Origin: Juglans regia
Lineage: Eukaryota > Streptophyta > Magnoliopsida > Fagales > Juglandaceae
Assembly: GCF_001411555.2 (NCBI RefSeq)
Contig: NC_049914.1
Location: forward strand, 15,454,798 to 15,518,797
Reading direction: 5' to 3'
Length of the DNA: 64,000 bases
Shown here piece after piece: positions 1 through 10,501 of this stretch. Both the position numbers and the translations under genes were made by a program. Position 1 is the first letter of the stretch, and every line of letters starts with the position of its first letter. The notes under the pieces were generated by a model. The model had not been told where the DNA came from. It made no database searches and worked only from the letters and a program-made list of their open reading frames with translations.

Positions 1-120
1 TAACAATAAGACAAGATACCAACTTGAGTGATGTATGCAGCAGCCCCTTTGATCATAAGGTTTAATCAACAAATTTCTTTCTTTCTCTTTGTTGTAACTA
101 TGTAGCAACTTTGAATATGC

Positions 121-242
121 TACCTTCTCTTTTCTTCATCCTCTTCTTTTTTTTTTTTTTTTGAATTTTCTTTTCTTTTCTTTTCCTTTCCTTTCCTTTC
201 CTTTCTTTTCTTTTCTTTTCCTTTCTTTCTTTTCTTTTCTCT
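121..242. repeat. CT-rich low-complexity tract in leader
   Basis: Runs of T and TTTTC/TTTCC units. The same tract, variable in length, sits at the same leader position in every family member that keeps its leader (about 16200-16300, 21830-21900, 31150-31290, 36470-36540, 54110-54195; reverse complement near 37660-37730, 41105-41185, 56020-56095). Confidence 0.9.
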
Positions 243-558
243 AATTCATCCACAAACAGCAATAGTCAGTTGTGAAAACCAACCAATTGAATTCAAACAC
301 ACAAGCATGGACAATGAAGTAGAAGAGAATCAATGGAACGACACTCCAAGCAATTGACAAACTTAGAGATGCAGAAAATCCTAGAATTTTGAAACCCTAG
401 GTGATGCAAATTTCAGCCAAACCCAAAACCCTAACAATTTCGGCAGCCTACTTTTTGTTTCTATTTTTTTTTTTGGCAACCCTAGAACAATGAAGCCCTA
501 GAATTAAATTTAAGAATGCTAAAATTAAAAGATAGAATCAGACCTGATTGGAAACCTT

Positions 559-571
559 GCTCTGAATACCA
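559..571 (-). other. Primer-binding site, variant with extra base
   Basis: On the minus strand it reads TGGTATTCAGAGC, two bases from the LTR edge. The canonical initiator tRNA-Met site is TGGTATCAGAGC, so this version has one extra T. Confidence 0.8.
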
Positions 572-573
572 AA

Positions 574-1296
574 TGATATGAACCCGCGGGAAAGGAATTC
601 CCTTGAACCCACAATCAATTTGAAAACTCCCCAAGAAAGCCAAAATCAAGTCAATGGATGGAGAACCTAGACCCGATGAGAACTCGTTTCAAGAACCTAG
701 ATTATATTAAAATCTAGACCCATTGAAGAACCCATCTCAAGAACCCAGATTACAAAGGAGGAACGCCACAAAGGTTGTGATTTACCTTTGATAAGTTCAA
801 AAGTTCAATTAAGAACAAGAGGAGATAAACTCAACTCACAATGAATAAATTCATCAAATTTCATAAACTTCATAATCTGATTAAAATGTGGCCACATAGA
901 GTATTTAAAGCAAAACATAATGAAACCCTAGCCAAAATAAACCCCCCATCTTCCAAAAGTGCCCCTGGATGAACAGTGCCGCGGCTACAGTACGGAGCTA
1001 CAGTAACTCGCTACAGTAACCCTAACCCTAGTTCAATAAAATAATAACTTTCCCAATATGCCTTTGCATAGGCATAAACCCAATTATTCTAAGCAAATAA
1101 AATAGGTCCATGAAATTAATTAAATAAGTTGAAAGTCTTCAAGTGTCCAAAGCCTATAAGTCATGTTGTTGCCCTTTCCATAGCTTATGAAATGAATCAA
1201 AGCATAATCTTCATCGTTTAAGCCCTTGAACTTGTATTTGGCCCATCTGGTACTTGCAACATATCTTTAAGATTAGGCCCACCTTGGTTCCCATCA
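574..1296 (-). repeat. 5' LTR of E0 (723 bp)
   Basis: Complete LTR, TGATATGAACCC to GGTTCCCATCA on the plus strand. The adjacent primer-binding site at lower coordinates marks it as the 5' LTR of a minus-strand element. The bases beyond its outer edge (AACCC...) are integrase coding sequence and not a purine tract, so E0 was inserted into an older integrase gene. It carries the family's CTACAGTA repeats and an AACCCTAACCCTAG motif at about 1018-1032. The second LTR and target duplication lie outside the window. Confidence 0.85.
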
Positions 1297-1593
1297 CAAC
1301 CCTTTCATTCTTTTGGGCAATTTGAAGTCGTACACTCTCATGAAGTGACTTCACCAACTCCGCCTTCTTTTGTCCATCCAAACTACTCCTATCATCAACA
1401 GGTAAAGGCATCAAATCCAAAGGAGTAAGTGGATTAAATCCATAAACAATTTCAAAATGAGAGTATAAAGTAGTAGTTTGCATCGTCCTATTATATGCAA
1501 ACTCTATAAATGGCAAACAATCCTCCCAAATATTTAAATTCTTATGAACAACAGTGCGTAAAAGCTAAGTTAAAGTCCTATTAACTACTTATT
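1297..1593 (-). pseudogene. Integrase core C-terminal fragment
   Basis: The minus strand codes for VVNRTL, then [34 protein letters not shown] and SLDGQKKAELVKSLHE. This is the end of a Ty3/gypsy integrase catalytic core and aligns with element A at about 6330-6590. It has an in-frame stop after VVNRTLT and is cut by the E0 LTR on one side and by the truncated LTR of A on the other. It is probably the far end of M1, whose RT, RNase H and integrase front half were lost in a deletion that also removed the start of A's 5' LTR. Confidence 0.8.
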
Positions 1594-1893
1594 TAAATTT
1601 TAATATCAGATTTGAAATTTCAGAAACTTATTTGTCTTTGTGAGGTCTTGTGTTCCTCTTGGTTCTTCAAAGAACTCTTTGAACTTATCAAGTTAATCTT
1701 GTGGCGTTCAAGCTCCAAACTTATCACCTTGATTCTGATTTCTTGGTGTGGCGTTTTCAATCCTTCGTAGTCTTGGTTTTTCATCTAGTTCGGTGACTGG
1801 TCAAGGCTCAACAAATCTTGTCAATACGATCTTGGGGTTCCAAGCCATCATTGTTATCGGGTTTCATCACAATTGTTGGTGGAGTTCATATCA
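1594..1893 (+). repeat. 5' LTR of element A, 5'-truncated
   Basis: Matches the last 300 bp of the 3' LTR (about 7650-7954), ending GGAGTTCATATCA. Roughly 500 bp of the start are missing; the junction with the integrase remnant is near 1594. Confidence 0.85.
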
Positions 1894-1896
1894 TTT

Positions 1897-1908
1897 TGGT
1901 ATCAGAGC
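1897..1908 (+). other. Primer-binding site of element A
   Basis: TGGTATCAGAGC, three bases after the LTR end. It is a perfect canonical initiator tRNA-Met primer site. Confidence 0.9.
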
Positions 1909-2318
1909 TTTGGTTCTAAGATAAGTTTGTCTATCTTTTATTTTCGTTCTATTTCCTGTTCTTTGCTGTAAAAAAAAAAAAAAAAATATTATAAAAAAAA
2001 AAAAAAAAAGGTACACGATTCCAGTAAGAAAACTTCTTCCTTTCAATCTTGTATCTCACCTTATTCAAGTACTTGAACTTTTGATGAGTTTTGGTTGTTT
2101 ATTTTCTGAATTGCTGCTGGATTATTTTGAATGAGTTTCTTGAAGTTCGATTAAGAACTAAAGAAGACACAGAAGAGTGGAAAAAGGCAAGAGTGCGAGA
2201 CCATATGAGGGTAAAAGCCGTTTAGAGTGAAAACACGAGTGCAAGTGTATCAATTCTTGAGTGAAACACGTGAGGGAGTGCTTGTGAGGATTCTAACTTT
2301 GTTTGCAGATTTTAAAAC
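1909..2318 (+). other. Leader of element A
   Basis: Untranslated 410 bp between primer-binding site and gag start, with A-runs at about 1971-2008. It shares a stretch about fully charged leader ends with the other family members (ACACGAGTG... before gag). No ORF is credible. Confidence 0.75.
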
Positions 2319-3869
2319 ATGTCTAATAATCAAGAAGAAGACACAACCGAAGAATTTCGACAACCTCCAGTTCCAAACCTCCAAATGCAAGCGATGTTAG
2401 GGGAGATGAGGCGTATGTTGAGGGCTGAATTAGAACCTATTCACGAAAGGTTGGACAGGGTAGAAGCAGAAACTCCTAGGGGCCAGCAACATGACATCCA
2501 CAATAGGCAGCATGGTGGGCGTGGTCCGTGGCGGAATGTTGATGGAGAGGCGGAGTCGGAGGAGTTTGATGAGCAATATTTGAACCGAGGCAGGATTGAG
2601 CGTGGGTATAGAAATAGAGAAGCTAGGATGGGTAGGCCTAGGAGGGATAACGATTTAGGAAATATAAAGATTAAAATCCCATCTTTTCAAGGTAAAAATG
2701 ATCCTGAAGTTTATTTGGAGTGGGAAACTAAAATGGAGATGGTTTTTGATTGTCACAACTACTTAGAGATAAAGAAGGTTAAGTTGGCTGCAATTGAATT
2801 TACCGATTATGCCATTGTGTGGTGGGATCAATTACTGATTAATAGGAGGAGGAATAGAGAGCCACCAGTGGACACTTGGGAGGAAATGAAAATGCTTATG
2901 AGGAAGCGTTTTGTACCCAGCCACTATTATAGGCGATTGTATCAAAAATTACAGAGGTTAATTCAAGGATCTGAAAGTGTGGATGAGTATTACAAAGAGA
3001 TGGAGGTAGCTATGATCCGGGCTAATGTAGAAGAGGACCGGGAAGCCACCATGGCTAGGTTTTTGCATGGTTTAAATCGTGAGATTGCGGATATAGTCGA
3101 GATGCAGCACTATGTTGAGTTGACAGATATGGTGCATCAAGCCATAAAGGTGGAGGAACAATTCAAACGAAAGGGATTGGCTAGGAGGGGACTGCCTATG
3201 GCTACAACCAGCTCGTGGAAGACAACTCCAAAAAGGGATGAGCAGCAACAAAATAAGCCAAAATTTGAATCCTCTAAGAATGCCAACTTAAAGACCGCCA
3301 CTACTTCAGGTACAATCGAGACTTCAAGTTATAAAACACGTGATATTAAATGTTTTAAATGTCAGGGGCGCGGACATATAGCCAGCCAGTGTGTAAACAA
3401 GAGGGTGATGGTGATAAATGCCCAAGGAGAGCTTGAGTCAGAAAATGAGGAAGAAGTAGATAATGATGATATGCCATCTATGGAGGATGCTGACGATGAG
3501 CAAAATGCTGTGGTTGGAGATTTATTGGTTGCAAGGCGAGTTCTCAATGTGCAGGTTAAGGAGGAAGAAAGTAACCAAAGGGAGAACTTGTTTCATACTC
3601 GGTGCTTTGTAAATAACAAAGTTTGCAGTGTCATTATCGATGGTGGGAGTTGCACAAATGTAGCCAGCACTTATTTAGTGGAGAAATTGGCTTTAACTAC
3701 CTTGAAACATCCTCAACCTTACCGGCTTCAGTGGTTGAATGAATGTGGGGAAATCAAGGTGACAAGACAAGTGTTGGTGGCATTATCCATTGGCAAATAT
3801 GAGGATGAGGTGCTTTGTGATGTGGTTCCTATGCACGCATGCCATTTACTGTTGGGAAGACCATGGTAG
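2319..3869 (+). pseudogene. gag: Gag-protease of element A
   Basis: Gag forms the virus-like particle and packages the RNA; the protease cuts the polyprotein. The start ATG is at 2319. The N-terminal 115 residues are charged. The Retrotrans_gag capsid domain lies at about residues 115-290 ([42 protein letters not shown]). A CCHC zinc knuckle, CFKCQGRGHIASQC, sits near residue 345. An acidic stretch follows, then a retropepsin with active site DGGS near 3640 and the flap/helix region ending LLLGRPW. The ORF stops at TAG 3867-3869 where homologues continue with YDR, so this is a nonsense mutation inside the polyprotein and not a true gag end. Confidence 0.9.
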
Positions 3870-4115
3870 TATGATCTGAGGGTTACGCATGATGGATTCA
3901 CAAATAAGTATTCCTTCACTCTTAATAGGCAACCTATTACTCTTGTGCCATTAACTCCAAAACAGGTTAGGGAGGACCAATTAAAGTTACAAAGTTCGAA
4001 TGAAAAAAAAAAAGGAAAAGGAAAGGAAAGCCGAAACTGAAAAAAAAGACTTAAAAAAAAAGGAGAGAAAAACATTGATCAGAGTGAAAAAGAAAGAGAG
4101 AGGATTTCGGCTATA
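3870..4115 (+). pseudogene. Protease tail and K/E-rich linker of element A
   Basis: Same frame as gag and RT. It codes for the protease tail (YDLRVTHDGF..., LVPLTPKQVREDQLKLQ) and then a lysine/glutamate-rich linker of about 45 residues made from A-rich repeats, with an in-frame TGA at 4038-4040. The linker lies between protease and RT and is present, in longer form, in all family members here. Confidence 0.8.
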
Positions 4116-5096
4116 GTGAGAGCAAGAGAGGAGAAATTCAATTACATTGCAAAAAAAAGTGAGATCAAGAGAGCATTATTTTCACACCAGCCCCTTATTG
4201 TACTCATGTACAAGGAGGCTCTTTTATGTACTAATGATCTCGTCGGTGCTTTGCCGAGCAATATTGTTTCTCTTTTGCAGGAGTTTGAAGATGTCCTTCC
4301 TGAAGAGGTACCTTATGGTTTACCTCCAATCCGAGGGATTGAACATCAAATTGATTTCATACCTGGTGCATCAATTCCAAACCGACCTGCTTATAGGAGT
4401 AATCCCGAGGAGACCAAGGAACTTCAGAGGCAAGTAAGTGAATTATTGGAGAAGGGGTTTGTGCGTGAAAGTATGAGTCCTTGTGCGGTTCCGGTGCTGT
4501 TAGTTCCCAAGAAGGATGGAACATGGAGGATGTGTGTTGACTGCCGAGCCATCAACAACATAACGGTAAAGTATCGTCATCCCATTCTTAGACTAGATGA
4601 TATGCTGGATGAATTGCATGGTTCTTGTGTGTTTACAAAAATTGATCTTAAGAATGGATATCATCAGATTAGGATGAAAGAAGGTGATGAATGGAAAACT
4701 GCTTTTAAGACTAAATATGGTTTGTATGAGTGGTTAGTGATGCCTTTCGGTTTAACTAATGCTCCGAGCACATTTATGAGTTTGATGAACCATGTTTTGC
4801 GAGCATTTATTGGCAGATTTGTAGTTGTGTATTTTGATGATATCCTGATCTATAGCAAAAATTTGGAAGAACATGTAATGCATTTGAAATATGTTTTGGA
4901 AATTCTAAGGAAAGAAAGGTTGTTTGCTAACCTCAAAAAGTGCACCTTTTGCACAGATAAGCTTGTGTTTCTTGGTTTTGTTGTTAGTAAGAGAGGAATT
5001 GAGGTGGATGAGGAAAAGGTGAAGGCAATCAAAGAGTGGTCAACGCCTACAACAGTCGGCCAAGTGAGGAGTTTCCACGGCTTAGCTAGCTTCTAG
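4116..5096 (+). pseudogene. pol: Reverse transcriptase domain of element A
   Basis: RNA-dependent DNA polymerase. Order: [15 protein letters not shown] linker end, [29 protein letters not shown] (N-terminal RT stretch, split here as [13 protein letters not shown] and [14 protein letters not shown]), then [42 protein letters not shown], and the catalytic YFDD near 4835. The domain ends LASF at a TAG stop (5094-5096); homologues have tyrosine there (LASFYRRF), so one base change split RT from RNase H. The next block continues in the same frame. Confidence 0.9.
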
Positions 5097-7115
5097 AGAC
5101 GGTTTGTGCGTGATTTTAGTAGCTTAGCCGCCCCTCTTACTGAAGTCATCAAGAAAAATGTGCCGTTTAAGTGGGGAAAAGAACAAGAAAAGGCATTTAG
5201 TCTGATCAAAGAAAAGTTAACTAATGCACCTTTGCTTGTTTTACCTAACTTTGCTAAAACTTTTGAAATTGAGTGTGATGCTTCAGGCATAGGTATTGGA
5301 GCTGTTTTGATGCAAGAAGGCCGTCCAATTGCTTATTTCAGTGAAAAGTTGAGTGGGGCAGCCCTAAATTACCCTACTTATGATAAGGAGATGTATGCCT
5401 TGGTGAGGGCTTTGGAAAATTGGCAACACTATCTATGGCCAAAGGAGTTTGTGATTCACACAGATCATGAGTCTTTGAAGCATTTGAAAGGACAGCAAAG
5501 GTTGAACAAACGCCATGCCAAGTGGGTGGAATTCATTGAAACATTTCCGTATGTGATCAGATATAAGCAAGGTAAGGAAAATGTGGTGGCTGATGCATTG
5601 TCCCGAAGGTATGCCTTACTTTCCATTTTAGATACAAAAATGCTTGGCTTTGAATACATTAAGGAATTGTATGCTCAAGATTCTGATTTTGGTGATGTGT
5701 TCAATGCATGTGAAAAAATGGTGTTTGGTAAGTTTTATAGGTATGATGGATTTTTGTTTCGGGAAAATAAACTGTGTTTGCCAATATGTTCTTTGCGCGA
5801 ATTGCTTGTGAGAGAAGCTCATGGTGGTGGTTTGATGGGTCATTTTGGTGTAGCTAAGACTTTAGGAATTTTGCATGAACATTTTTTTTGGCCTCATATG
5901 AAACGTGATGTGGAAAGAATTTGTGAGAAGTGTATTACGTGTAAACAGGCTAAGTCTAAGTTGAAACCCCATGGTTTGTACACCCCTTTGCCAATACCTA
6001 GTGAACCTTGGACTAATATTTCTATGGATTTTGTTTTAGGTTTACCTAGGACTAAGAGGGGGAGAGATTCAGTTTTTGTGGTGGTAGATAGATTTTCCAA
6101 GATGGCACACTTTATTGCATGTCATAAAACTGATGATGCATCACATATAGCTGATTTGTTCTTCAAAGAAATTCTTAGATTACATGGTATGCCTAAGACC
6201 ATTGTTTCTGATAGGGATGCAAAGTTTTTGAGTTACTTTTGGAAGACTTTGTGGGGAAAGCTGGGAACTAAGTTGTTGTTTTCTACTACTTGTCATCCAC
6301 AAACAGATGGCCAAACTGAAGTAGTAAATAGAACATTGTTGTCTTTGTTGCGTGCTATCATTAAAAAGAACTTGAAAGCATGGGAAGATTGTTTGCCACA
6401 TGTTGAATTTGCTTACAATAGAAGTATACATTCTGCAACTAAGTTTTCACCATTTGAAATTGTTTATGGCTTTAACCCATTGTCACCTTTGGATTTAACT
6501 TCTTTACCTTTGAGTGAACGTGTGAACTTAGATGGCAAAAAGAAGGCAGAATTTGTAAAGATGATTCATGAAAAGGCACGGCTGAACATTGAAAGGAGGA
6601 CTAAACAATATGTCCATCAAGCCAACAAGGGACGTAAGAAGGTAGTGTTTCAACCAGGAGATTGGGTTTGGTTGCACTTAAGGAAGGACCGTTTTCCAGA
6701 GAAGCGGCGTTCAAAACTCCTACCTTGGGGTGACGGGCCATTTCAAGTAGTAGAACGCATCAATGATAATGCCTACAAGCTTGACTTACCAGGTGAGTAT
6801 GGTGTCAGTGCAAGCTTTAATGTTGCTGATTTGTCTCCTTTTGATGTAGGTGATGATTTGAGGACAAATCCTTCTCAAGAGGGGGAGAATGATGCAAACC
6901 AAGGAGCTGGACATGCTGATCATACAAGTGGGAATGGAGCTGAATTTGCAAAAGACCCTTTGTCACTTCCTAGTGGCCCAATTACAAGACTTAGAGCCAA
7001 ACAATTCAAGGAAGCACTAAATGGGCTAATCCAAGAGAATTGGGCTGATTCTAAAAAGACCAAGATGGGCTCAAATAATATTCAAGACTTAGTCCATGTC
7101 ATCAAGGCAATTTGA
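5097..7115 (+). pseudogene. pol: RNase H and integrase of element A
   Basis: RNase H removes the RNA strand and integrase joins the cDNA to the host chromosome. RNase H residues are visible in [29 protein letters not shown] and ADALSRR. The integrase zinc finger follows ([12 protein letters not shown]... CEKCITC). The core acidic residues are in [16 protein letters not shown] and [15 protein letters not shown]-type module follows ([15 protein letters not shown]). The tail after [10 protein letters not shown] is coded inside the 3' LTR and carries [18 protein letters not shown], resembling the CRM C-terminal motif. The nested LTR at 7113 ends the ORF; without it, it would run four codons more to a TAG. 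Confidence 0.9.
6877..6889 (+). other. Polypurine tract of element A
   Basis: AAGAGGGGGAGAA directly before the 3' LTR (TGATGCAAACC). It is the expected plus-strand primer and also coding sequence of the integrase tail. Confidence 0.85.
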
Positions 7116-7954
7116 TGGGAACCATGATGGGCCTAGTCTTAAAGATCACGGAGACAATGCAAGGATTGATGCAATCCACTTGGGACGAGTTTAGCAAGAG
7201 CCCAACATTCAAGACGGGTTCTTCAACGGGTCTAGATTTTCATATAATCTAGGTTCTTAAAACGAGTTCTCATCGGGTCTAGGTTCTCCATCCTTGACTT
7301 GATTTTGGCTTTCTTGGAGAGTTTTCAAATTGACTGTGGGTTCAAGGGATTCATTTCTCGCGGGTTCATATCACAATTGAAGAGGCTAATTAGCACATAG
7401 AAATATGATGAATGGTCTGACCATTAAAGGACGTGAATTTGTTAAGTTTCAAGAATATTAAATAGGTGAATGAACTTGGTCTTGCCTGGGTACGTGAAAT
7501 ACCTTGAATTTAGTCATTACTGGCTGCCTCTAGAAGTCCAAGAGGCCTAAAATTCGTGGGACTTGTTATGTTAATATTTGTGTTGCTTTTAAAGCTGTAG
7601 TTATGACTTTTCCTATTCTTGGAGGGTTGTTCCAAGTATATAAAGGGGTTATTTCGAGTTTTAATATCAGATTTGAAATTTCAGAAGTTTATTTGTCTTT
7701 GTGAGGTCTTGTGTTCCTCTTGGTTCTTCAAAGAACTCTTTGAACTTATCAAGTTAATCTTGTGGCGTTCAAGCTCCAAACTTATCACCTTGATTCTGAT
7801 TTCTTGGTGTGGCGTTTTCAATCTTTCGTAGTCTTGGTTTTTCATCTAGTTCGGTGACTGGTCAAGGCTCAACAAATCTTGTCAATACGATCTTGGGGTT
7901 CCAAGCCATCATTGTTATCGGGTTTCATCACAATTGTTGGTGGAGTTCATATCA
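6890..7954 (+). repeat. 3' LTR of element A, with a nested LTR
   Basis: Starts TGATGCAAACCAAGG and ends GGAGTTCATATCA. Removing the nested LTR and one target copy leaves about 799 bp. It begins with coding sequence for the integrase tail. The sequence right of 7954 is the K/E linker of M1 read on the minus strand. Confidence 0.88.
7113..7373 (+). repeat. Nested shortened solo LTR (261 bp)
   Basis: Starts TGATGGGAACC and ends GGGTTCATATCA with the 5-bp target duplication CAATT (7108-7112 and 7374-7378). Internally it jumps from the ...CCAACATTCAAG segment straight to ACGGGTTCTTCAACGGG, so the middle 500 bp with the probable promoter is missing. It therefore inserted into the 3' LTR of A, after A had arrived. 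Confidence 0.9.
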
Positions 7955-8413
7955 GATGACTCTCATTTTCACTCTTTCTTTTTTGAGCAACCTCACTTTT
8001 CAATTTCAGTTGGTCCTCATAGACCTGGCTTGGAGTTAAAGGAGCAAGCTTAATTGTTTTGCCCTCCTTTTCAAACCTGTACATGTTCTTGAACCCATCA
8101 TGTGTCACTCTCCTATCATACTACCACGGCCTCCCCAATAAAATATGGCCCGCATGCATAGGTACACATCACAAAGCACCTCATCCTGATACTTCCCAAT
8201 AGAAAAAGTAACTAACACTTGTTTATCCACCCTAACCTCTCCACAATCATTCAACCACTGCAATTTGTATGGTCTAAAGTGTTTTAAGGTTGGTAAATTC
8301 AATTTTTCAACCAAAGTAGTGCTAGCCTAATTAGTACAACTCCCTCCATCAATGATCATACTACATATCTTATTATTGACATGGCATCTAGTATGAAAAA
8401 TGTTCTCTCTCTG
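7955..8413 (-). pseudogene. M1 protease and linker start
   Basis: The minus strand codes for the retropepsin: IIDGGSCTN, then [40 protein letters not shown] and DEVLCDV. A TAG replaces valine just after DGGSCTN, a frameshift follows DEVLCDV, and a CAA-to-TAA change precedes the domain (DDAE-stop-QRENIF). The K/E linker starts near 8040 and is cut by element A. The active site DGGS is intact, unlike in N2, N3 and N9. Confidence 0.85.
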
Positions 8414-8919
8414 TTACTCTGCATCATCCACCTTAATGTGTGCATTAAGAGCACGCCTGGCAACAAGAGACTCACCTGTCACAGGATATACCACTCCATC
8501 ATTATCACTAGTATCATCCAACTCAGCCACCTCATCACTATCATCCTCACTCTCAATCATCACCTCCCCATTGTCACGCATAATCATCACCCTCCTATTT
8601 GGACATTGAGAAGCAATGTGTCCTGAACCCAAACACTTAAAACATTTGATATCTCTATTCCGTGAAGGTTGGGATTTTACCATGGGTTTGTTGCTAGTTC
8701 CCTCATCTTTTCCCTTAGGTGGTTCGGTCTTTCTCTTTGCTACAGCTGGATCATTCCTATCCCATTTTGATTTTCAAGTAGTGCTAGAAACCGAAGTGTA
8801 CCTAGCTGTCCCTTTTCTCTTTAATTGCCTCTCCACCTTCATAGTCATGTGCACCATGTCCTCTATCTCCACATAATGCTGCAATTCAATTACATTGGCT
8901 ATGTCCCTATTCAACCCAC
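8414..8919 (-). pseudogene. M1 gag C-terminal part with zinc knuckle
   Basis: Codes for the end of the capsid region ([25 protein letters not shown]), a basic stretch, [18 protein letters not shown] (CCHC knuckle near 8640) and an acidic spacer ([20 protein letters not shown]) leading to [18 protein letters not shown]. It is out of frame with the upstream gag because of a one-base loss near 8925. Confidence 0.85.
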
Positions 8920-9663
8920 TCAAAATCTAGCCATGGTGGCCTCTCGGTCCTCCTCTACATTAGCCCGAATCATCGCCACCTCGATCTCCTTATGGTAATC
9001 CTCCACACTCCTAGACCCCTGTGTAAGATTTTGTAATTTCTGGTAAAGGTCTCTACAGTAATGGCTAGGAACAAATCTCCGCCTCATGAGAGCTTTCAAC
9101 TCTCCCCATTTCTCTATAGGCCTCTCATAATTCCTCCTCCTATTGGTCACTGATTGATCCCACCAAATAATAGCATAATCAGTTAACTCAATTACCGCCA
9201 ACTTCACTTTCTTCTCCTCAGAATAATTATAGCAATCAAGCACCAACTCTATTTTTTTCACCCACTCTAGATAAACCTCAGGGTCAGTTCTACCTTGGAA
9301 AGATAGTATTTTCATTTTGATGCTACCAAGGTCTCCATCTACACCATCCCGACCCCTTAGATTCCCCTCACGTCCTCTTTCATGCCTAACTCCTCTATTT
9401 CTACCCGACCCAACGTCAGATGCTAAATTTTCCTCTTCCTCACCATCTCCTTCATTCTCATACTGATTTTCAACTCTATGCTCGCGTCGCCTCCTATCCC
9501 TCCTACCTTGTAGATTTCTAATCGCTGCTTCTTGATGATCCATCCTATCCCTCACTTCACCCAACACCAAGTTCAACTGCTCAAACTGTTGTTGCATGGC
9601 TTGCAACACAAATGATGAGTTATCTGCTCTCCCCCTTGGTGATGCGCTACTCCGATGAGACAC
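8920..9663 (-). pseudogene. M1 gag N-terminal and capsid region
   Basis: Begins SHRSSASPRGRADNSSFVLQ, a conserved gag start in this family. The start codon is GTG here (9661-9663) where relatives have ATG. It contains the coiled-coil-like QQQFEQLNLVLGEVRDRMD segment, an Arg/Glu-rich stretch, then Retrotrans_gag ([47 protein letters not shown]). A one-base deletion after ATMARF shifts the frame. Confidence 0.87.
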
Positions 9664-10347
9664 TATCAGGTGCTACACAAAAGAATGTTAGTGGCAAAAA
9701 AAAAGTAAACCTCACACACTCACTCCTTTATGTGTTTACACTCGAATAATGACACTCCACTAGTGTTTCACTCTTAATTGACTTTTTTTTTCGATAATAG
9801 TCTCACACTCTCTTGCCTTTTACCTCAAGAGTTTTCCCACTCAAGTTCTTTAAGAACTAATTGACTCAATCAAGACAAAGCAACCTTGTTTTATCCCATC
9901 TAGTAATTAGGTCCAAGAAATAAGAACAAGAGAAACACGGAAGGAATGAAAAAAAAATGGCAAGTGAATCAAGAAAATTATATGAATGAAACAGTAACTA
10001 TAAGACAAGATACCAACTAGAATCACCCCTTTTGATGATAAGGCTGAATAAAAAATCTCGGGATTTTTTTTTTTTTGCACGATTTTTTTTTCTTTTCTTT
10101 TCCTTCTTTTCTATTCTTTTCTTTTCCTTTCACCAACTGATTTGATCACAATCAAGAATAAGCAGTTGAGCAAACCCTAACAATAACTCAAAAACCCTAG
10201 GGCAAGTGATATACGGCAGCCCCTAGAACAAGAGATTTCAGCCAACACAAAGCCTAGAACAATGAAGTACAGCAACCCAAACAATAGTGAAGAAATCTGC
10301 TCAACCCTAACAATAGTGAAGAAACCCTCGAACAATGAATTTCAGCC
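9664..10347 (-). other. M1 leader
   Basis: Family leader with a T-rich/CT-rich tract at about 10050-10130, ending inside GAATTTCAGCC. The primer-binding site and the LTR 3' end are missing, replaced by a direct jump into mid-LTR sequence. Confidence 0.75.
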
Positions 10348-10501
10348 AGATTACAAAGGAGGAACGCCACAAAGGTTGTGATTTACCTTTGATAAATTCA
10401 AGAGTTCAATCAAGAACAAGAGGAGAAAACTCAACTCACAAATAAAATTCAATATTGTCCAGTCTCTCAAATGAGGCTACAAAGAGTTTTTAAACCCAAA
10501 C
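10348..10501 (-). repeat. LTR fragment of M1
   Basis: 154 bp of LTR interior (AGATTACAAAGGAGGAACGCC to TTTTTAAACCCAAAC), cut on both sides, by the leader junction and by the plus-strand LTR that follows. Confidence 0.75.

Larger units (their letters stand above)
1..573 (-). mobile_element. 5' leader of minus-strand element E0
   Basis: Untranslated leader between primer-binding site and gag of a minus-strand member of the dominant family. It matches the leaders at 30709-31608 and 53659-54514. Reading the minus strand it starts at the primer-binding site (559-571) and runs towards gag, which lies off the left edge. It contains a long pyrimidine tract at 121-242 (purine-rich in the sense of the element). 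There is no coding potential. Confidence 0.8.
1594..7954 (+). mobile_element. Element A, near-complete autonomous-type Ty3/gypsy retrotransposon
   Basis: Order: truncated 5' LTR, primer-binding site, leader, gag-protease, RT, RNase H, integrase, purine tract, 3' LTR. All coding parts lie in one frame, interrupted by three stops (TAG 3867, TGA 4038, TAG 5094). The shared 295 bp of the LTRs differ at about 3 positions, so the copy is fairly young. The 3' LTR start overlaps the integrase end, as in CRM chromoviruses. A shortened LTR (7113-7373) is nested in its 3' LTR. A landed in the lysine/glutamate linker of M1. Clade placement is inference. Confidence 0.88.
7955..10501 (-). mobile_element. 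M1, degenerate autonomous-type element (gag to linker)
   Basis: Minus strand, from high to low coordinates: LTR fragment, leader, gag, zinc knuckle, protease, start of K/E linker. Element A is inserted in the linker at 7954/7955 (host reads GATGACTCTCA, cf. GATCACTCTCA in intact relatives). The remaining pol was probably deleted; an integrase piece survives at 1297-1593. Confidence 0.82.

Noticed and set aside
1018..1032. Telomeric DNA (AACCCTAACCCTAG)
   Set aside because: Only one and a half units, found at the same position in every LTR; it is an LTR motif and not a telomere.
1897..1908. tRNA gene at the primer-binding sites
   Set aside because: Only 12-13 bases complementary to the tRNA 3' end; no cloverleaf can be formed from flanking sequence.
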